Source: Wurfbainia villosa
Taxonomy: Eukaryota; Streptophyta; Magnoliopsida; Zingiberales; Zingiberaceae
DNA: 64,000 bases
Reading direction: 5' to 3'
Assembly (NCBI GenBank): GCA_025175895.1
Contig: CM045998.1
Span: forward strand, 12,075,153 to 12,139,152
The notes under the pieces are model-generated. The model ran no database searches and was not told where the DNA came from. It worked only from the letters and a program-made list of their open reading frames with translations. The translations under genes and the position numbers were made by a program. This document shows, one piece after another, positions 25,192 to 36,784 of this stretch; the first letter of the stretch is position 1; each line of letters opens with the position of its first letter.

Positions 25192-25584
25192 ATGGAGCAA
25201 ATACTTAGTGCCCATCGCAAGTGCCTCGGCCGGCCGATCGCCAAGAAGAAGCCCGTCAAGGTGGTGTATATCTCCAATCCTATGAGGTTCAACGCCAGCA
25301 CCGCTACCTTCCGTGCCCTCGTGCAGAAGCTCACCGGCCGGGACGCCGACGTCGACGCCAGCGCCGCTGCCGCCGGCGGTGGATCCTCCTCTGTCACCGA
25401 GCCGCCGCCGGCTTTGTCGTCGCGGCAACCCAACAGCGCTGCTGGGTCGACGGCGTCGAGGTCAGTGGATCTCTGCAACAGTTTGGTGGCTCCGAGTGAA
25501 TTGTTCGGCGGGGGATTCGACGCGCAGATGCTGGAGAGCTTATGCGGAATCTTCTCGGCGGCCGCGCCGCCGTACTATATATGA
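25192..25584 (+). CDS. VQ-motif protein, sigma factor binding protein-like, 130 aa, no intron
   Basis: Small transcription cofactor. VQ proteins of this type bind WRKY factors through the VQ motif, and the SIB subgroup also binds plastid sigma factors. The motif is FRALVQKLTG at residues 40-49, preceded by the conserved KKKPVKVVYISNPMRF stretch (18-33), which is characteristic of SIB-like members. An Ala/Gly/Ser-rich linker (52-88) follows, then a C-terminal segment with LCNSLVAPSELF and FDAQMLESLCGIF. Length and lack of introns fit the family. The ATG at 25192 is the first in frame after the TATA box. An AATAAA near 25793 could serve polyadenylation. A basic N terminus leaves plastid or nuclear localisation open. 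Confidence 0.9.
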   Translation: MEQILSAHRKCLGRPIAKKKPVKVVYISNPMRFNASTATFRALVQKLTGRDADVDASAAAAGGGSSSVTEPPPALSSRQPNSAAGSTASRSVDLCNSLVAPSELFGGGFDAQMLESLCGIFSAAAPPYYI

Positions 25585-26169
25585 ACCTCCGATGGCCGGC
25601 TTTGGGAGTTGGATCCGTCACTGAATCAAGTGCCAACTTATCAAACGACAGAATCTATAGATTGATTCTGGTATATAGTCGAATCTAATAATGAGATCTG
25701 AGGAGGTATAACGCTGTGGCTGTGCTCCTGTGTATAGGAAACCGTTTACTCAGTTTTTCTGGATTTTTTTTTTCTCCTTCTTTAGTATTCATAATAAATT
25801 TATGAAAAAAATAAGCCGATGCACATTTTACAATTTTAGTAACTGAGGCTTTTATCTAATTAATTTTGATACACAAATTAAGTATCAAAGTGCATGATAT
25901 GATATGTATTGTAATTTGCAAGGTAAAAGGAAATAAATGTAAGCTTCCTCCTTTTAATTAACTAGACAATTAAGATATTTGATGGGGTAAAAATCTATAG
26001 CTTTATTTGAGGTTATTGATGAAGTTTTTTTCTACGATATTATTGGATCTGCATATATTTATCAGGAATTATCTGGGCGAGGATTTATCGTAGTGCCCCC
26101 AAATGTAATAAATAAATAAAAATAAAAATAGAGAGAGCTAGCCTTCTTTTCAAGAAGAAGAAATCCCTT
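25585..26169. other. 3' flank of the VQ gene
   Basis: Contains the probable 3' UTR (AATAAA-like signal near 25793), then AT-rich DNA up to the Tat element remnant. I looked here for the missing 3' LTR of the Tat element and did not find sequence matching 48447-49495. Confidence 0.5.
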
Positions 26170-26179
26170 AAAACAAAAT

Positions 26180-26557
26180 TTACTTTGAATCTAACTCTTC
26201 CGATTCACCACCGTACGAGAATAAAAGCTTCGACTGACACCGAGCTGTAAAAATAGTGATGATCTGACCTACAACTTCGCCTAATTAGATCAGAATGAAT
26301 TTTTTTTACTTTCGTCATCTTCAATAGTACATCTGCCTTGAACTCAATTCCTTCAATCTGTCATTGCATGGGGATAAAAGCTTCAATCGTCGAGCTATAA
26401 AAATAGTAATGATCTAATCTAAGGCCTTTCTTTCTCATATCGGAATAATTTTTTACTTTCGTCATCCTCCATAATGTATCTACTTTGAACTCAACTCCTC
26501 CGATCCGCCATCGCACGGAGATAAAAGTTTCGGCTAAAGCCGAGCTATAAAAATAAA
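26180..26557. repeat. Three-copy tandem array, about 150-bp unit
   Basis: The marker ATAAAAG followed by a GAGCT(A/G)TAAAAATA block recurs at 26221, 26374 and 26521 (spacings 153 and 147 bp). ACTTTCGTCATC and TCCGAT(T/C)C.CCA blocks sit between. It lies beyond the opposite-strand ORF, where Tat elements have their 3' untranslated region. Confidence 0.8.
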
Positions 26558-26840
26558 CGAATGCTCAACCCACTAATAAATCACGCCTAAACCTTTTTTA
26601 GGGCTCATATCCTTGCCCACAGGCCCAATTACCTTACTCAACAAAAATACACTACCCTCCTTCAAATTCGACTCCTTGTCTTCCCCTTCTTCATCCTCCG
26701 CTCTTCCTTTCTTTGAAACCCTTCCAATCACTTCTGCTTAGCACAAAGATTCTCCTTTCCCTTGCATCGCCCCCAGTCCTTCCTTCCTTTTGACAAGATG
26801 AAAGCTCGCCTAAAGAATGTGGCCCTTCGACGACTGTGAG

Positions 26841-28695
26841 ATGAACTCCTTTCAAATGCTTGCCAATCCCACACCACCGCCCACTACTTTGGCTCCCATG
26901 GAGCCCCCTTCTGTCACTTCCTTCTTAACATCGCCTTCCTCTCCATTAATGATATCTTCCTCCATTACCCCATAGTCTTCTACCACCAATCTCCCGCAAG
27001 TATTGTCATCTTCCCCTCTCTTGACTGTATTACCACCAAACCCTAGCCTTTCCTCTTCTTCACCCCCGCTTCTATATAGCCCTGTGCTACCTCCAGCATT
27101 CATAAATATTAAAGCTAACCTGCGAGAAGCTACACGCCGATGAATTCAAGAAGAAGATGCCTCTGCCATTTACCCCTCTTCTTTGCTTGCTTCGCTTACA
27201 AACAATGAATTGACTCCTATCATGCTCCCCTCATCTCCTATTTCATCAACCCCACCAGAACCATTATCTCTCCCTTCAGATATCCTTCTTTCTGTCAATT
27301 CTCCCCCGATCTCTAAAGGCCTTCGTCAATGGTCCAACCCCAATTCCCCCTCTGGTGCCCCTTCCCTGGCTGAAGAGGAGCTTATAATTGTCACTTCCCC
27401 TTTGACTACCTTCATGCCTTCCGTCGAAGCCTCTACCCTGATGTCCGTATCACTCGTATAGCCAAATTCCCCTCTTCCTACATCCCCTCCATCTTCAGAG
27501 TATACCCACTCTTCCTCTTTGACCCCCAATTCCAACATGTCACCTTACCCCTCCTCCCCAGATATGAACACAGTTAAATCTGAACATACTACATTTGTCA
27601 GTCCTTCAATGTCACTGCCATCATCCCTCCCTTCTTCATATGATCTTGCTCACATCCCCCTTTATACTGCCTTCCCTCAGAACATCCCTCCTCTTCCTTT
27701 TGAGACTTCTCCCTTCCTTCAGACAGGGGCAGTTGCCTCTTCATCTGTAATAATATCAGATGCCCCCGCTCTCTTTCTCCCGTCTCTTTCTTCTTCACTA
27801 CCAGAGAGAGACTTACGTATCCTCCATCAATACGAGCTACTGTCGCGAATGGAAAACTTACAACGTGCTCTAGAACTGGTAAGTATTTTCACCTCATTTT
27901 GACACTTGACTTTAGGAATAACTCCGACTTCTCACTTGCTGTATGCAGGCCATGACAAACTACCAAGAGATGAAACACTCACTCTCCCACTCCCATTATC
28001 AGATACAACTTCAACGACAATCCTTACAACAATCCCTAATTGACTCAGCAACTCAAGTGAAATTTCAGCAAAGAGAAAATTCCCTGCTCCAAGAGTTATC
28101 TCAATGTCGAGCTCAGCTAGCAGAAGCCCAACAACAGTAACAGAGAGATGCAAAGACCATAGCCACCCTACGAGCCCAAGTAAGTAGGGAGATTTGCCAC
28201 AATTCAGCTTTAATATCAGAGAGGAATCATGCCCTTTCTCAAGTGCACTAGTATGAAGTTTCCTTGCAGCAAGTGAGCCATGAAGTTGTCCAAACCAGGG
28301 CACATACTACAACGGTGGGAGATATTTTAGCTTCAATGCGCCAAGATTTGATAAATATATCAAGGATCATGCAACAAGATTATGCCTTCCAATCGTAGGG
28401 TAGGTACATCCTCACTGATATTATTACCCAAACATCATGCTAATTCTGCCTCATTCGACAAGATTTTTTGGAGCATAGAGAGCATTGTATAAAGCTTCGT
28501 CAAGATGTATATGCTGCGGATAAGCACCGACAAGAGCGTCTGAAACCTTTGATACAAGCCACATTTCAAGATGGTTTCAACGGAGCAGTTCGACAGTATG
28601 TTGCTCAAGGATTTCCTTCAGCTCAACAGTTGACTTCTTTTTTGAATTGGGAGATTGGCTTCAGACGATGCATCCCTGAACATTTTAGACGATAA
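26841..28695 (+). pseudogene. Opposite-strand ORF of the Tat element, with an intron
   Basis: Coding-like region on the strand opposite to gag-pol, downstream of integrase. From the ATG at 26841 one frame runs through a Pro/Ser-rich segment with stops near 26973, 27141 and 27459, reaching 27878. There GAACTG is followed by GTAAGT, and a TATGCAG precedes GCCATG at 27949. A 70-bp intron (27879-27948) joins the frame in phase 0. Exon 2 encodes a Gln-rich coiled coil (SLQQSLIDSATQVKFQQREN, later LLQELSQCRAQLAEAQQQ) with more stops (28138 and others). The last open part (28468-28695) ends FLNWEIGFRRCIPEHFRR; a second intron around 28397-28465 is possible. Tat elements are known to carry opposite-strand ORFs. 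The function of this one is unknown. Confidence 0.65.
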
Positions 28696-28889
28696 TTTTC
28701 TTACTTTCCTTCTCTTGATAATTGTAAATAATTACTGGTTGCAACGATATGAAATTGCATTCAAGTTGCATTCCTCCTTTTTGTGATTAATAGCAAACAT
28801 GTAACAAATAACTCTTCTCATTGATGTTTCTCGATTACATTGTATGAAAATATTTTAAATGCATAGTATTCCAAGGCCTAGGCAACTCC

Positions 28890-30160
28890 TTGCACTCAGT
28901 GTCTCTTAAGTAATACGTCGATGCAGCAACTCGGCGAGTGACTGTATAAGGTCCTTCCCAATTAGGGGCTAACTTTTTAGGATCTCCTGTAGGATTGACT
29001 TTGGGTAAAACTAGGTCACCTTCCTGAAACCTTCTTAGTACTACCTTTCTTCCAACAAATCTAATTCAGTACCTCTCAAGATTTGATTCTGCTCTAGGTC
29101 ATAAGCTTGAACTCGGACACTATTCAGGATGACTTCCATCGGGATGACTGCTTTAGTTCCATACACCAAACTGAAAGGAATCTTTCTAGTGGTTGTCTTA
29201 GGTGTAGTGCGATAAGCCCATAATATCCCTTGTAGATCATCTACCCAACTTCCTCGTTTAGCTCCTAATTTAGTTTTCAACCTTTGGATAAGAATCCTGT
29301 TAACTACCTCCACTTGACCATTAGCCTGAGGATGAGTTACCGAAGTGAAGGCTTGCTAGATGTTAAGACTCTGACACCACTCCCTAATTTTTCGGCCCTA
29401 GAACTGGCATCTATTGTCACTGATCAACTTTCGGAGGACCCCATATTGACAGATAATATTCTTCCAAAGGAAGTGTATCACCACACTCTCTATGATCTTA
29501 GATAAAGATTCAGCTTCCACCCATTTTGAAAAGTAATCCACAACCACTAGTAAGAATTTCTTCTATAAAGGGGTTGTAGGCATTGGGTCGACTATATCAT
29601 TTCCCACTGATCAAAGGGACAAGAAGCAACTACAACCTTCATCATCACCACACTCTCTATGATCTTAGATAAAGATTCAACTTCCACCCATTTTGAAAAG
29701 TAATCCACAACCACTAGTAAGAATTTCTTCTATAAAGGGGTTGTAGGCATTGGGTCGACTATATCATTTCCCACTGATCAAATGGACAAGAAGCAACTAC
29801 AACTTTCATCAACTCAGCTGACCGCTTCGACCTGTTACTATGCTTTTGACAGGCTGGGCAAGTCTACACTAGGCATGCTGCATCTTGATAAAGAGTTTAC
29901 CTGAAGTATTCGGATAACAACACTTTTCGAGTCATCGCCCTTCCTCCCAAATGGTTGCTACAATATCCTTCATGTATTTCCTTGAATACCCACTCGACAT
30001 CTTCCTTCCCGAGACACTTTAATAGAGGTCGTCCAAAAGACGTCTTGTATAGAGTTTTGTCAATAATTACAAACAACTTCACTCTTTTTAACAAAGTTGA
30101 TGCTGCCCCACCTTCGGCTAGAATACTCCCATGCTGCAGATAAGTCATAATGTCAATTCT
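28890..30160 (-). pseudogene. Tat element integrase
   Basis: Zinc-binding part near 29880-30150 (EIHEGYCSNHLGGRAM, then CPACQKHS just after). Catalytic core near 29500-29810 (CPFDQWEM, then VVDYFSKWVEVES in shifted frames). C-terminal part at 29041-29313 (WAYRTTPKTTTRKIPFSLVYG). Several stops and frameshifts break it. A 168-bp segment is duplicated in tandem (29477-29644 and 29645-29812), repeating the start of the catalytic core. Confidence 0.85.
29477..29812. repeat. 168-bp tandem duplication in integrase
   Basis: ATCACCACACTCTCTATGAT starts at 29477 and again at 29645, and the two 168-bp copies are almost identical (for example CAGCTTCC versus CAACTTCC). 168 is 56 codons, so the duplication itself keeps the frame. 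The high identity suggests a recent event in an already broken gene. Confidence 0.9.
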
Positions 30161-30239
30161 CTAGTCAGATTTAACATTACTTTCCTGCAATACATCTTCT
30201 ACATTATGCACCACCAAGGAATGAGGAACTTATATACAT

Positions 30240-30720
30240 ATAGAATCCTAAAGCCTCCATTCATCTAAGGCACTGGCTAGCCGAGCCAATTCATCCGCCT
30301 TTCTATTCTCCTCTATGGGAATTTGTTGTAGGGTTTCCTCTTGAAAATTAGTCTTTCCTTTTTCAAAAGCCACGAAGTATTTCTATAACCTATCCTCCCG
30401 AATGGCAAAAGCACCCTTGAGCTGTGACACAACCAATTGAGAATCTGAATGGATTATGACTGAAGTGGCCCCCATTGCCCGAGCTGCCTGTAATCCAGCC
30501 AAAATAGCTTCATAATCTACCTCATTGTTAGATACTTTATATCCCAAGCGAATGACTATACAAGTCTCTTCATCTAATGGAGATATAAGTACTACTCCGA
30601 TCCATTTCCTCTAGCTCCTGAAAATCCATCCACAAAAATGTTCCATACACTCTTCCCCCCTTTTTCTTTTGTCGAACTGTTATCCATACCCATTGGCACC
30701 TCAGCTAGGAAATCATCTAG
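30240..30720 (-). pseudogene. Second, archaeal-type RNase H of the Tat element
   Basis: Minus strand, after the RT-linked RNase H: FVDGFSGARGNG, then in another frame CIVIRLGYKVSNNEVDYEAI, LQAARAMG, HSDSQLVVSQLKG and ENRKADELARLA. This is the D..E..D..D layout of the additional RNase H of Tat elements. One frameshift (about 30598) and a stop (about 30384) break it. Confidence 0.85.
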
Positions 30721-31713
30721 CGACTAAGCCTTGATGGTAGTTCGGGGATGGTAGTGAATGACATACTCACTTAGCTCCACAACCCACTTGGCTAATCTTT
30801 CAGAAGAATTCAGTTTAGTAACTACCCAACCCAATTCACTATTTGTCAACACATTCACTAGATGGGCTAGGAAATATGACCTCAATTTGCGGGCAGTCAG
30901 GATTTGTATATATGTCAACTTCTCTAATTTAGTATATCTCAACTCGCCCCCTTTAAATATGTGACTTGTATAATAAATAGATTGTTGTTGTGCGCCTTCC
31001 TGCCTCAATAAAACTGAACTGATGACTCTCTCAGATACGGCTAGGTATACCCATAACAGTTCTCCCGAAATAAATTTAGCTAGTAACGAGAGTTCCGCTA
31101 CGTACTCCTTTAGATCTTGGACAGCTTGTTCACACTGTTCATCTCATTGAAATCGAGTGACCTTCCTCAGAATTCGAAAAAAGGGTAACCCTCGATCTGT
31201 CGACCTGACAATAAACCGAGACAACGAAACAATATTCCCAACCAACTTCTAGGTTTCCCGCAAGTTGATGGGTGACTTCATATTACACAAAGCCTGAACT
31301 TTCTCTGGGTTAACCTGCAATCCCTTTTTAGTCACGATGTATCCCAAGAACTTTCCACTCTTTACCCCAAACAAATGCTTCTTTGGGTTCAAATTCATGT
31401 TGTAACACCTGAGGGTAGCAAAGGTTTCCTCCAAGTCTTGCACCAAACTCCAAGTGAGTCGTGACTTTACCAAAATGTCATCAATGTATACCTTCACATT
31501 CTTGCCCTTTTGTTCATCGAATATCTTGTCCATTAACCTTTGATAAGTGGCTCCAACATTTTTCATCCCTAATGACATCACTACATATGCGTACAACCCT
31601 CCTTCTGTCTTCCCGAGCTAATAGAATTTGATGATACCCCTGAGAAACATCCATAAGTGATACAACTTCATATCCTACAATATAATCCACCGACTGATCA
31701 ATACAAGACAAGA
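30721..31713 (-). pseudogene. Tat element RT (C-terminal half) and RT-linked RNase H
   Basis: RT part near 31249-31713: VVSLMDVSQGYHQILL, then MKNVGATYQRLMDKIF and the catalytic VYIDDILVKS (YxDD form YIDD), then KKHLFGVKSGKFLGYIV. RNase H part at 30724-31008: QQQSIYYTSH, ELRYTKLEKL, VLTNSELG and RLAKWVVELSEYVIHYHPRT. The RT N-terminal half lies at 38389-38830, beyond the inserted element at 31719-38383. Frameshifts are present. Confidence 0.9.
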
Positions 31714-31718
31714 GGTAG

Positions 31719-33162
31719 TGTTATGACCTATGTGCCCGCTAGAGGGGGGTGAATAGCGTTGTCGTCGGTTCGATGGAATTCGTTCGCGTTTGATTGTCTA
31801 CAATCTTGTTAGCACAACGAAATAATAATAACAAAGACAAATAACAAGATACACAACCACAATGCAAAGATGTAACGTGGTTCGGAACCTCAAGGTTCCT
31901 ACTCCACGGATTGGGCTCGAATGAGCCCTAGCAATGCAAACATACATCACTACTCAATCACTCCTTCTCGATAACACGTTAGAGGTGGAGAAATCTCGTA
32001 CAATAATTAAACAACAGTACAAAACAAATACAATGTGAAATGTAAAGAACACTTTACAAACTAGGGTTTTGAGCGCTTGTTTGTTGGTTGCTTGGATGAG
32101 CTTGAAGGACTCTGAAATGCACTTGCACTTCGCCTTCAAATTGCCTCAAGAAAGCTCCCAAAGAACCAATGTCGAAATCTCTCATGAGCTACGATCCACG
32201 CAGGACTAATTCCAATCGGTCACCGGATACCGATCGACAATAGTGCCGCTTCGATCGCTGGTCGTGAATGATCGCTAAGTCGGCTACGGAGTATTCTGTG
32301 CTCGTGATAGAACCATCAGTCGACTGTCATTTATGTCAGTCGACTACCAAGACTTTTTCGACCCTAAACCACAGTCGAGCACTAGTCGACTCACAGCAGT
32401 CGAACTGGTTATAATCTCAGTCGACTGCTGAGTGTCGACTCGGTTGCCAAGTGTCAAACACTTGACCATCCGACCGATATAAAGCCCCAGTCAATCGATA
32501 ACCTCAAACATGAGGTTTAACCCCAAGTATGGTGCCCCCATACTTGCTAGACCACCCTTAGTCTAGATCTAAGCCTTCTAACCACCTCTGTCAGCCTCAC
32601 ACCTATTGGATCCCTCCAAGCCATCCATGACTTGTTCATCCATACGCTAGCCTTCAGGTGCTTCCATCGGCTATTGTCATGCTAACGATGTCTACACCGC
32701 CAAGGCACATTGGACTTACGCTACCAAGACCACGCTTGAACTTTACGTCGTCAACCATTAGACTTATGCTACCAAGACTCCATCCTTGGACTTTACGCCG
32801 CCAATATTCCCCTTAAACTTTTCAATTGTCAAGTACTCATGACTTGGACTTTCACCGCCAAGACTATACCCTTGGACTTACGTGGCCAAGACTACATCCT
32901 TGGACTTTCCATGCCAACTCCATGTTGGACTTTCCAATTTCCAAGACTCAAGCTTGGACTTTCCCTTGCAAAGACCCATGCTTAGACTTTTCATGTCAAG
33001 TACACAAGACTTAGACTTTCCCAAATGTCAAGTACCCATGACTTGGACTTTCTTCATCACATGGTCAACCCTAGTCAACCATCTCCTTTTGTCAAACATC
33101 AAAACACCACTTGAGTCAAACTCGAGTCTGGTCAATTGTGACCTGGGTCGATTGCACCAACA
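31719..33162 (-). repeat. 3' LTR of element C
   Basis: 1444 bp. Contains the GTAACGTGGTTCGGAACC block, many CAGTCGACTG-type motifs (32320-32480) and a U3 array (about 32690-33050) of units with CTTGGACTTTCC..GCCAAGAC. It is about 150 bp shorter than its partner at 36785, mostly through a missing stretch matching about 37270-37430. Confidence 0.9.
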
Positions 33163-34987
33163 ATCTCCTCCTTTTTGATATTTGACAAAAGCACAAACAC
33201 CTTAACCAAACCTTTGAGTTAGTCCACCTAACTCAAACCAATCCTCCCAATTTCCAAATTGAGAATTCTCAATTCTTCCAAAAACTCCCTACAAATTCTC
33301 CCCCTTTTTGACACACATCAAAAAGGTTCTCCCAAGGAGGTCAATGTCTCATATCCCAATGAGATCTTACAATCTCTCCCTTGGTCCAAAAATATCTAGG
33401 ATGCTTTAACTCTTCCTAGTGAAAAGTCACATATCACTAAAGAGAAGCAATCCTTCAAAATTCTCCTAAACATTCCAAATTCTCCCCTCTATGAGGAAGA
33501 ATACATTCATCATCCCATGATGGATAACCTCCCCTAAAGGCTTACTCCCCCTTGAATATTGCACCAACAATGTCCTTGGAGAGTCCCTAAGCCTATAGGA
33601 ACACTAAACAATCAAAAATAAGGTTAAAAGTTCAACCTTGAACTTTCACACACCTTAAATTGATACACACCCTAAACACTTCTCCTAATCCATATCCAAT
33701 GGATTTTCACTCTTTCTAATATTTTCCAAAGCATATCCTAGGGTTAAGAGTGGTCAAGGAACCCTAACATAGCTGAACATAGGCTAAACATATTTGTTTT
33801 CTTCAGCTTATCTCAATCGTTGCTCATTATACCGATCGAATAAGTGGTAGTCGACTGATAACTGCAAAATATAATTTTCAACTTTCAGATTCAAAATTCA
33901 AAAATTCATAAGTAAAAATACGTATTTTAAAAAATAGTGAAACTTGATACGTACATTATTTATAACAAATACAATGGGTGAAAAATGTTTGAAAAATATT
34001 TTACTCATAAAATAGTGAAATTGATACAAAGTTCAAAAATGAGAAAAACTTCATTGTTTTGAGCTCACTTTATATCAACATCATCAATGGTGATTGTTAT
34101 CAAAAGATAAATTTCACCAAGGTTTTTTAAAATGATTTTGAAATAGTTTTAAAACCTTATATTGAACCATGGTCTATGGGCTTAATGCACATGACTTGTA
34201 CATAAGATTTCCTCATGATTCATCCATGGTATAAGATGAGTTTGAGTTCATCTAGATGCAAAAACTATGCACCTTGAACTTAACTCATTTCCTAGCATCT
34301 CACATATGTCTAAAGTGTATGAAAACACATACAAGTCAATTTGATGTGAGATGTGTGTTTTAGTTCATCTTAAACTAATGTCTCATGTATTTTCTAAGAC
34401 AATACTACTTTATTCCCTTATACATGACACTTCAAGTCATGTCATAGTCCTTAAATCAATTTAATTAACTTTAAATGCATGGAATATGATCATGACATAA
34501 ATGATAGCATAAATAAAGCATGACCAATGATCATGATGTCATGACATATGATTAAATCTAAACATACATGACATTAAAAACATAACCTAAGTATGATCAT
34601 GACATATAAATGGTAAAAATAGATATGATGTCATACATATTATATGACAAATCAAACATGACAAATAAAATGTAAAGGTATATAATACCTAAATTTTAAT
34701 ATTTGTTGTCATTTGTTAGAATTAAATTAATTTTGTCATATTACTACTAATCCCCCAAGTGTGCCAAAAATCTAAAATTATCACACTATGACCTCTAAAT
34801 CTAGTATGTGTCAATTTGATTGATTTTTCATAATTCTTAAATAATATTGACACATCCTAAAATCCTTTAAGATTATGATAAAGCTTATTTCCAAGATACT
34901 CATAACCTTAGAAATGACCTAAAGTGTCACCTTTATCATAGTTAGGTTAACTATCCATCCATTTAAAGTTGACACATCCTAACTCAT
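33163..34987. other. Non-coding interior of element C
   Basis: AT-rich region between the 3' LTR and the gag stop. It replaces where pol would be. 34430-34640 is full of short CATGATCATGACAT-like palindromic words. No pol domain was found in any frame. Confidence 0.7.
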
Positions 34988-36718
34988 TTAGCGTGAATCG
35001 ATCATACTCCTAGGAACCCAATATCTATTGGAGCTCCTTGGGTTTACTAGGCATTCCTTAGGGATAACCTCCCTAGATACCCTCCTAATGACTCTTCTAG
35101 GCTTGGTAGCCTTGGTCATTTGAGTCTTACCTAAGTTAACTCCAAGGGTAACTCCTCTTGTAACCTTCTTAATGACTTCTCTAGGTTTCCTTGAAACCTT
35201 AGTCATTAGGCATCTAACTTGGTCAACCTTAAGGATGACTTCCCTATTGACCTTGGTTTTCCTAGACCTAGGTTGTGTTCCATATATAATCGAATGGAAC
35301 ACTATGATAAATCTTTTTGGGCTTAGGTTTGTGACCCAAACCTTTATTGCCCATGGATGATTTTTGTTTCCTAGGCCTTTGACTTTGACTCCTAGACCTA
35401 GATTTTTTATCACTTGACTCTTGAAATTGATTTTGCATTTTCTTAAGGGTCTTCTCCAATTTCTCAAGTCTTGACCTCAAGACTTGATTTTCTAGCTCTA
35501 ATTGCTCAATTTTTAAATTTTTTTTAATCTTTGGGCATTACCATTCCTTCTAGGCATATGTCTAGTCCATTTAGGGTTGATACCTAGGTGAACCTCTATT
35601 TTCCTAATGGTCTCCTTAGGTAGAATAAGTCTAGAATTATTATTTCTAGATTTTCCCTTAGACCTAAAATTACAAGATTTGGCACTTAAACAAAAGATTT
35701 TGTTATTTCTATTCCTAACATGCTTTTCATGATTATGCACAATTGCAAGAGTATTAAAAGCATGCTTTTTATTATTAAAATTCGTAAGTGCGTTATTTAA
35801 ATATACCTTAGGGTTTATTTTTAAAGGTCCCCCTACATATGTGGCCTCTTCTTTGACCTTCTTGCTCCCCCTAGGGCATTGACTTCGGTAGTGTCCCCAT
35901 TGTTGGCACTTAAAGTACACAATGTGCTCTTTGCTTTTCTTAGTAAGGACTCCGACTTCATTGACCTTTAGCACCGGTGGAGCCTTCTTAACCTTCTTAG
36001 GGCACTTGCTCTTATAGTGCCCATATTCCCTACACTCAAAACACATAATGTGATTTTTATTTTGAATTAATGTGCTTGAGTTACCTAGGTCAATGGTGGT
36101 GGAAAGGGCCTCTTGAGCTTGTTCATCACTTCTCCCGGAAGTAGATGACTCGCCTTGCTCTTGCCCTTGTTCTGGAGTAGATGATCTCTCCTCCCCCTCA
36201 AACCTTGAAGTGGAGGATTCTTCTATCTCTTCTTCCTCTTCCAATCCGGATGTTGATTCCCTATCAACCTCCGAATCCTCAAGCTCTTGGAATGAAGATG
36301 TGTTTGCTTCTTCTTGAGCTTGAGAGGATGAGTACTCCTCTTCTTTCTCTTCTTCTAGGATCGGTGATGGACTTTCATGATACTTTGCCAATTCGCTCCA
36401 AAGCTCCTTAGCATCCTTGTATTTACCTAAGCTACACAAGATATTATTAGGAATCAAATCAACCAAGAATTTAATTACCTTATTACTTCTCTTGAATTCT
36501 TGGAGTTGTTCCTCGGTCCACTTTTTCATTTTGAGGAATCCTCCCTTAGGACCTCTTGGAAATTTGAATCTTTCCATCAAGGTAGCCCAATCCTCGATAT
36601 CCATCATCATCACGAAGTCTTCAATCCTTACCTTCCATTGGTTGAAGTCTTCTCATCTATAGAATGCATATGGGACCGGAGTGTTGATGTCCCATCCAAC
36701 TTTTTCTTCAAATTCCAT
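34988..36718 (-). pseudogene. Gag-like zinc-knuckle protein of element C
   Basis: Starts at 36718 (MEFEEKVGWDINTPVPYAFY), the same start as the copy in element D. A stop near 36656 is followed by a long open frame (35513-36613), with capsid-like sequence, a Glu/Ser-rich hinge and two CCHC knuckles: CFECREYGHYKSKCP, and YFKCQQWGHYRSQCP with the first Cys lost. The coiled-coil and basic tail continue in other frames (35268-35480, 34988-35467) and end PRSMIDSR. The fold resembles gag of Ty1/copia elements. Stops and frameshifts make it non-functional. Confidence 0.85.
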
Positions 36719-36770
36719 CTTCTTCCTCTAGCGGTGCTCCCTTAGTTGTTAAACCTTGAAAAGCAACCTC

Positions 36771-36782
36771 GCTCTGATACCA
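36771..36782 (-). promoter_or_regulatory. Met-tRNA primer-binding site of element C
   Basis: Minus strand TGGTATCAGAGC, an exact match to the complement of plant initiator Met-tRNA 3' end. It lies two bases inside the 5' LTR at 36785. Confidence 0.9.
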
Positions 36783-36784
36783 CT

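Noticed and set aside
26000..26170. Possible 3' LTR of the Tat element with ATTGA target repeat
   Set aside because: An ATTGA at 26015 matches the base after 49495, but the adjoining sequence does not resemble the 5' LTR; a 5-bp match is likely chance.
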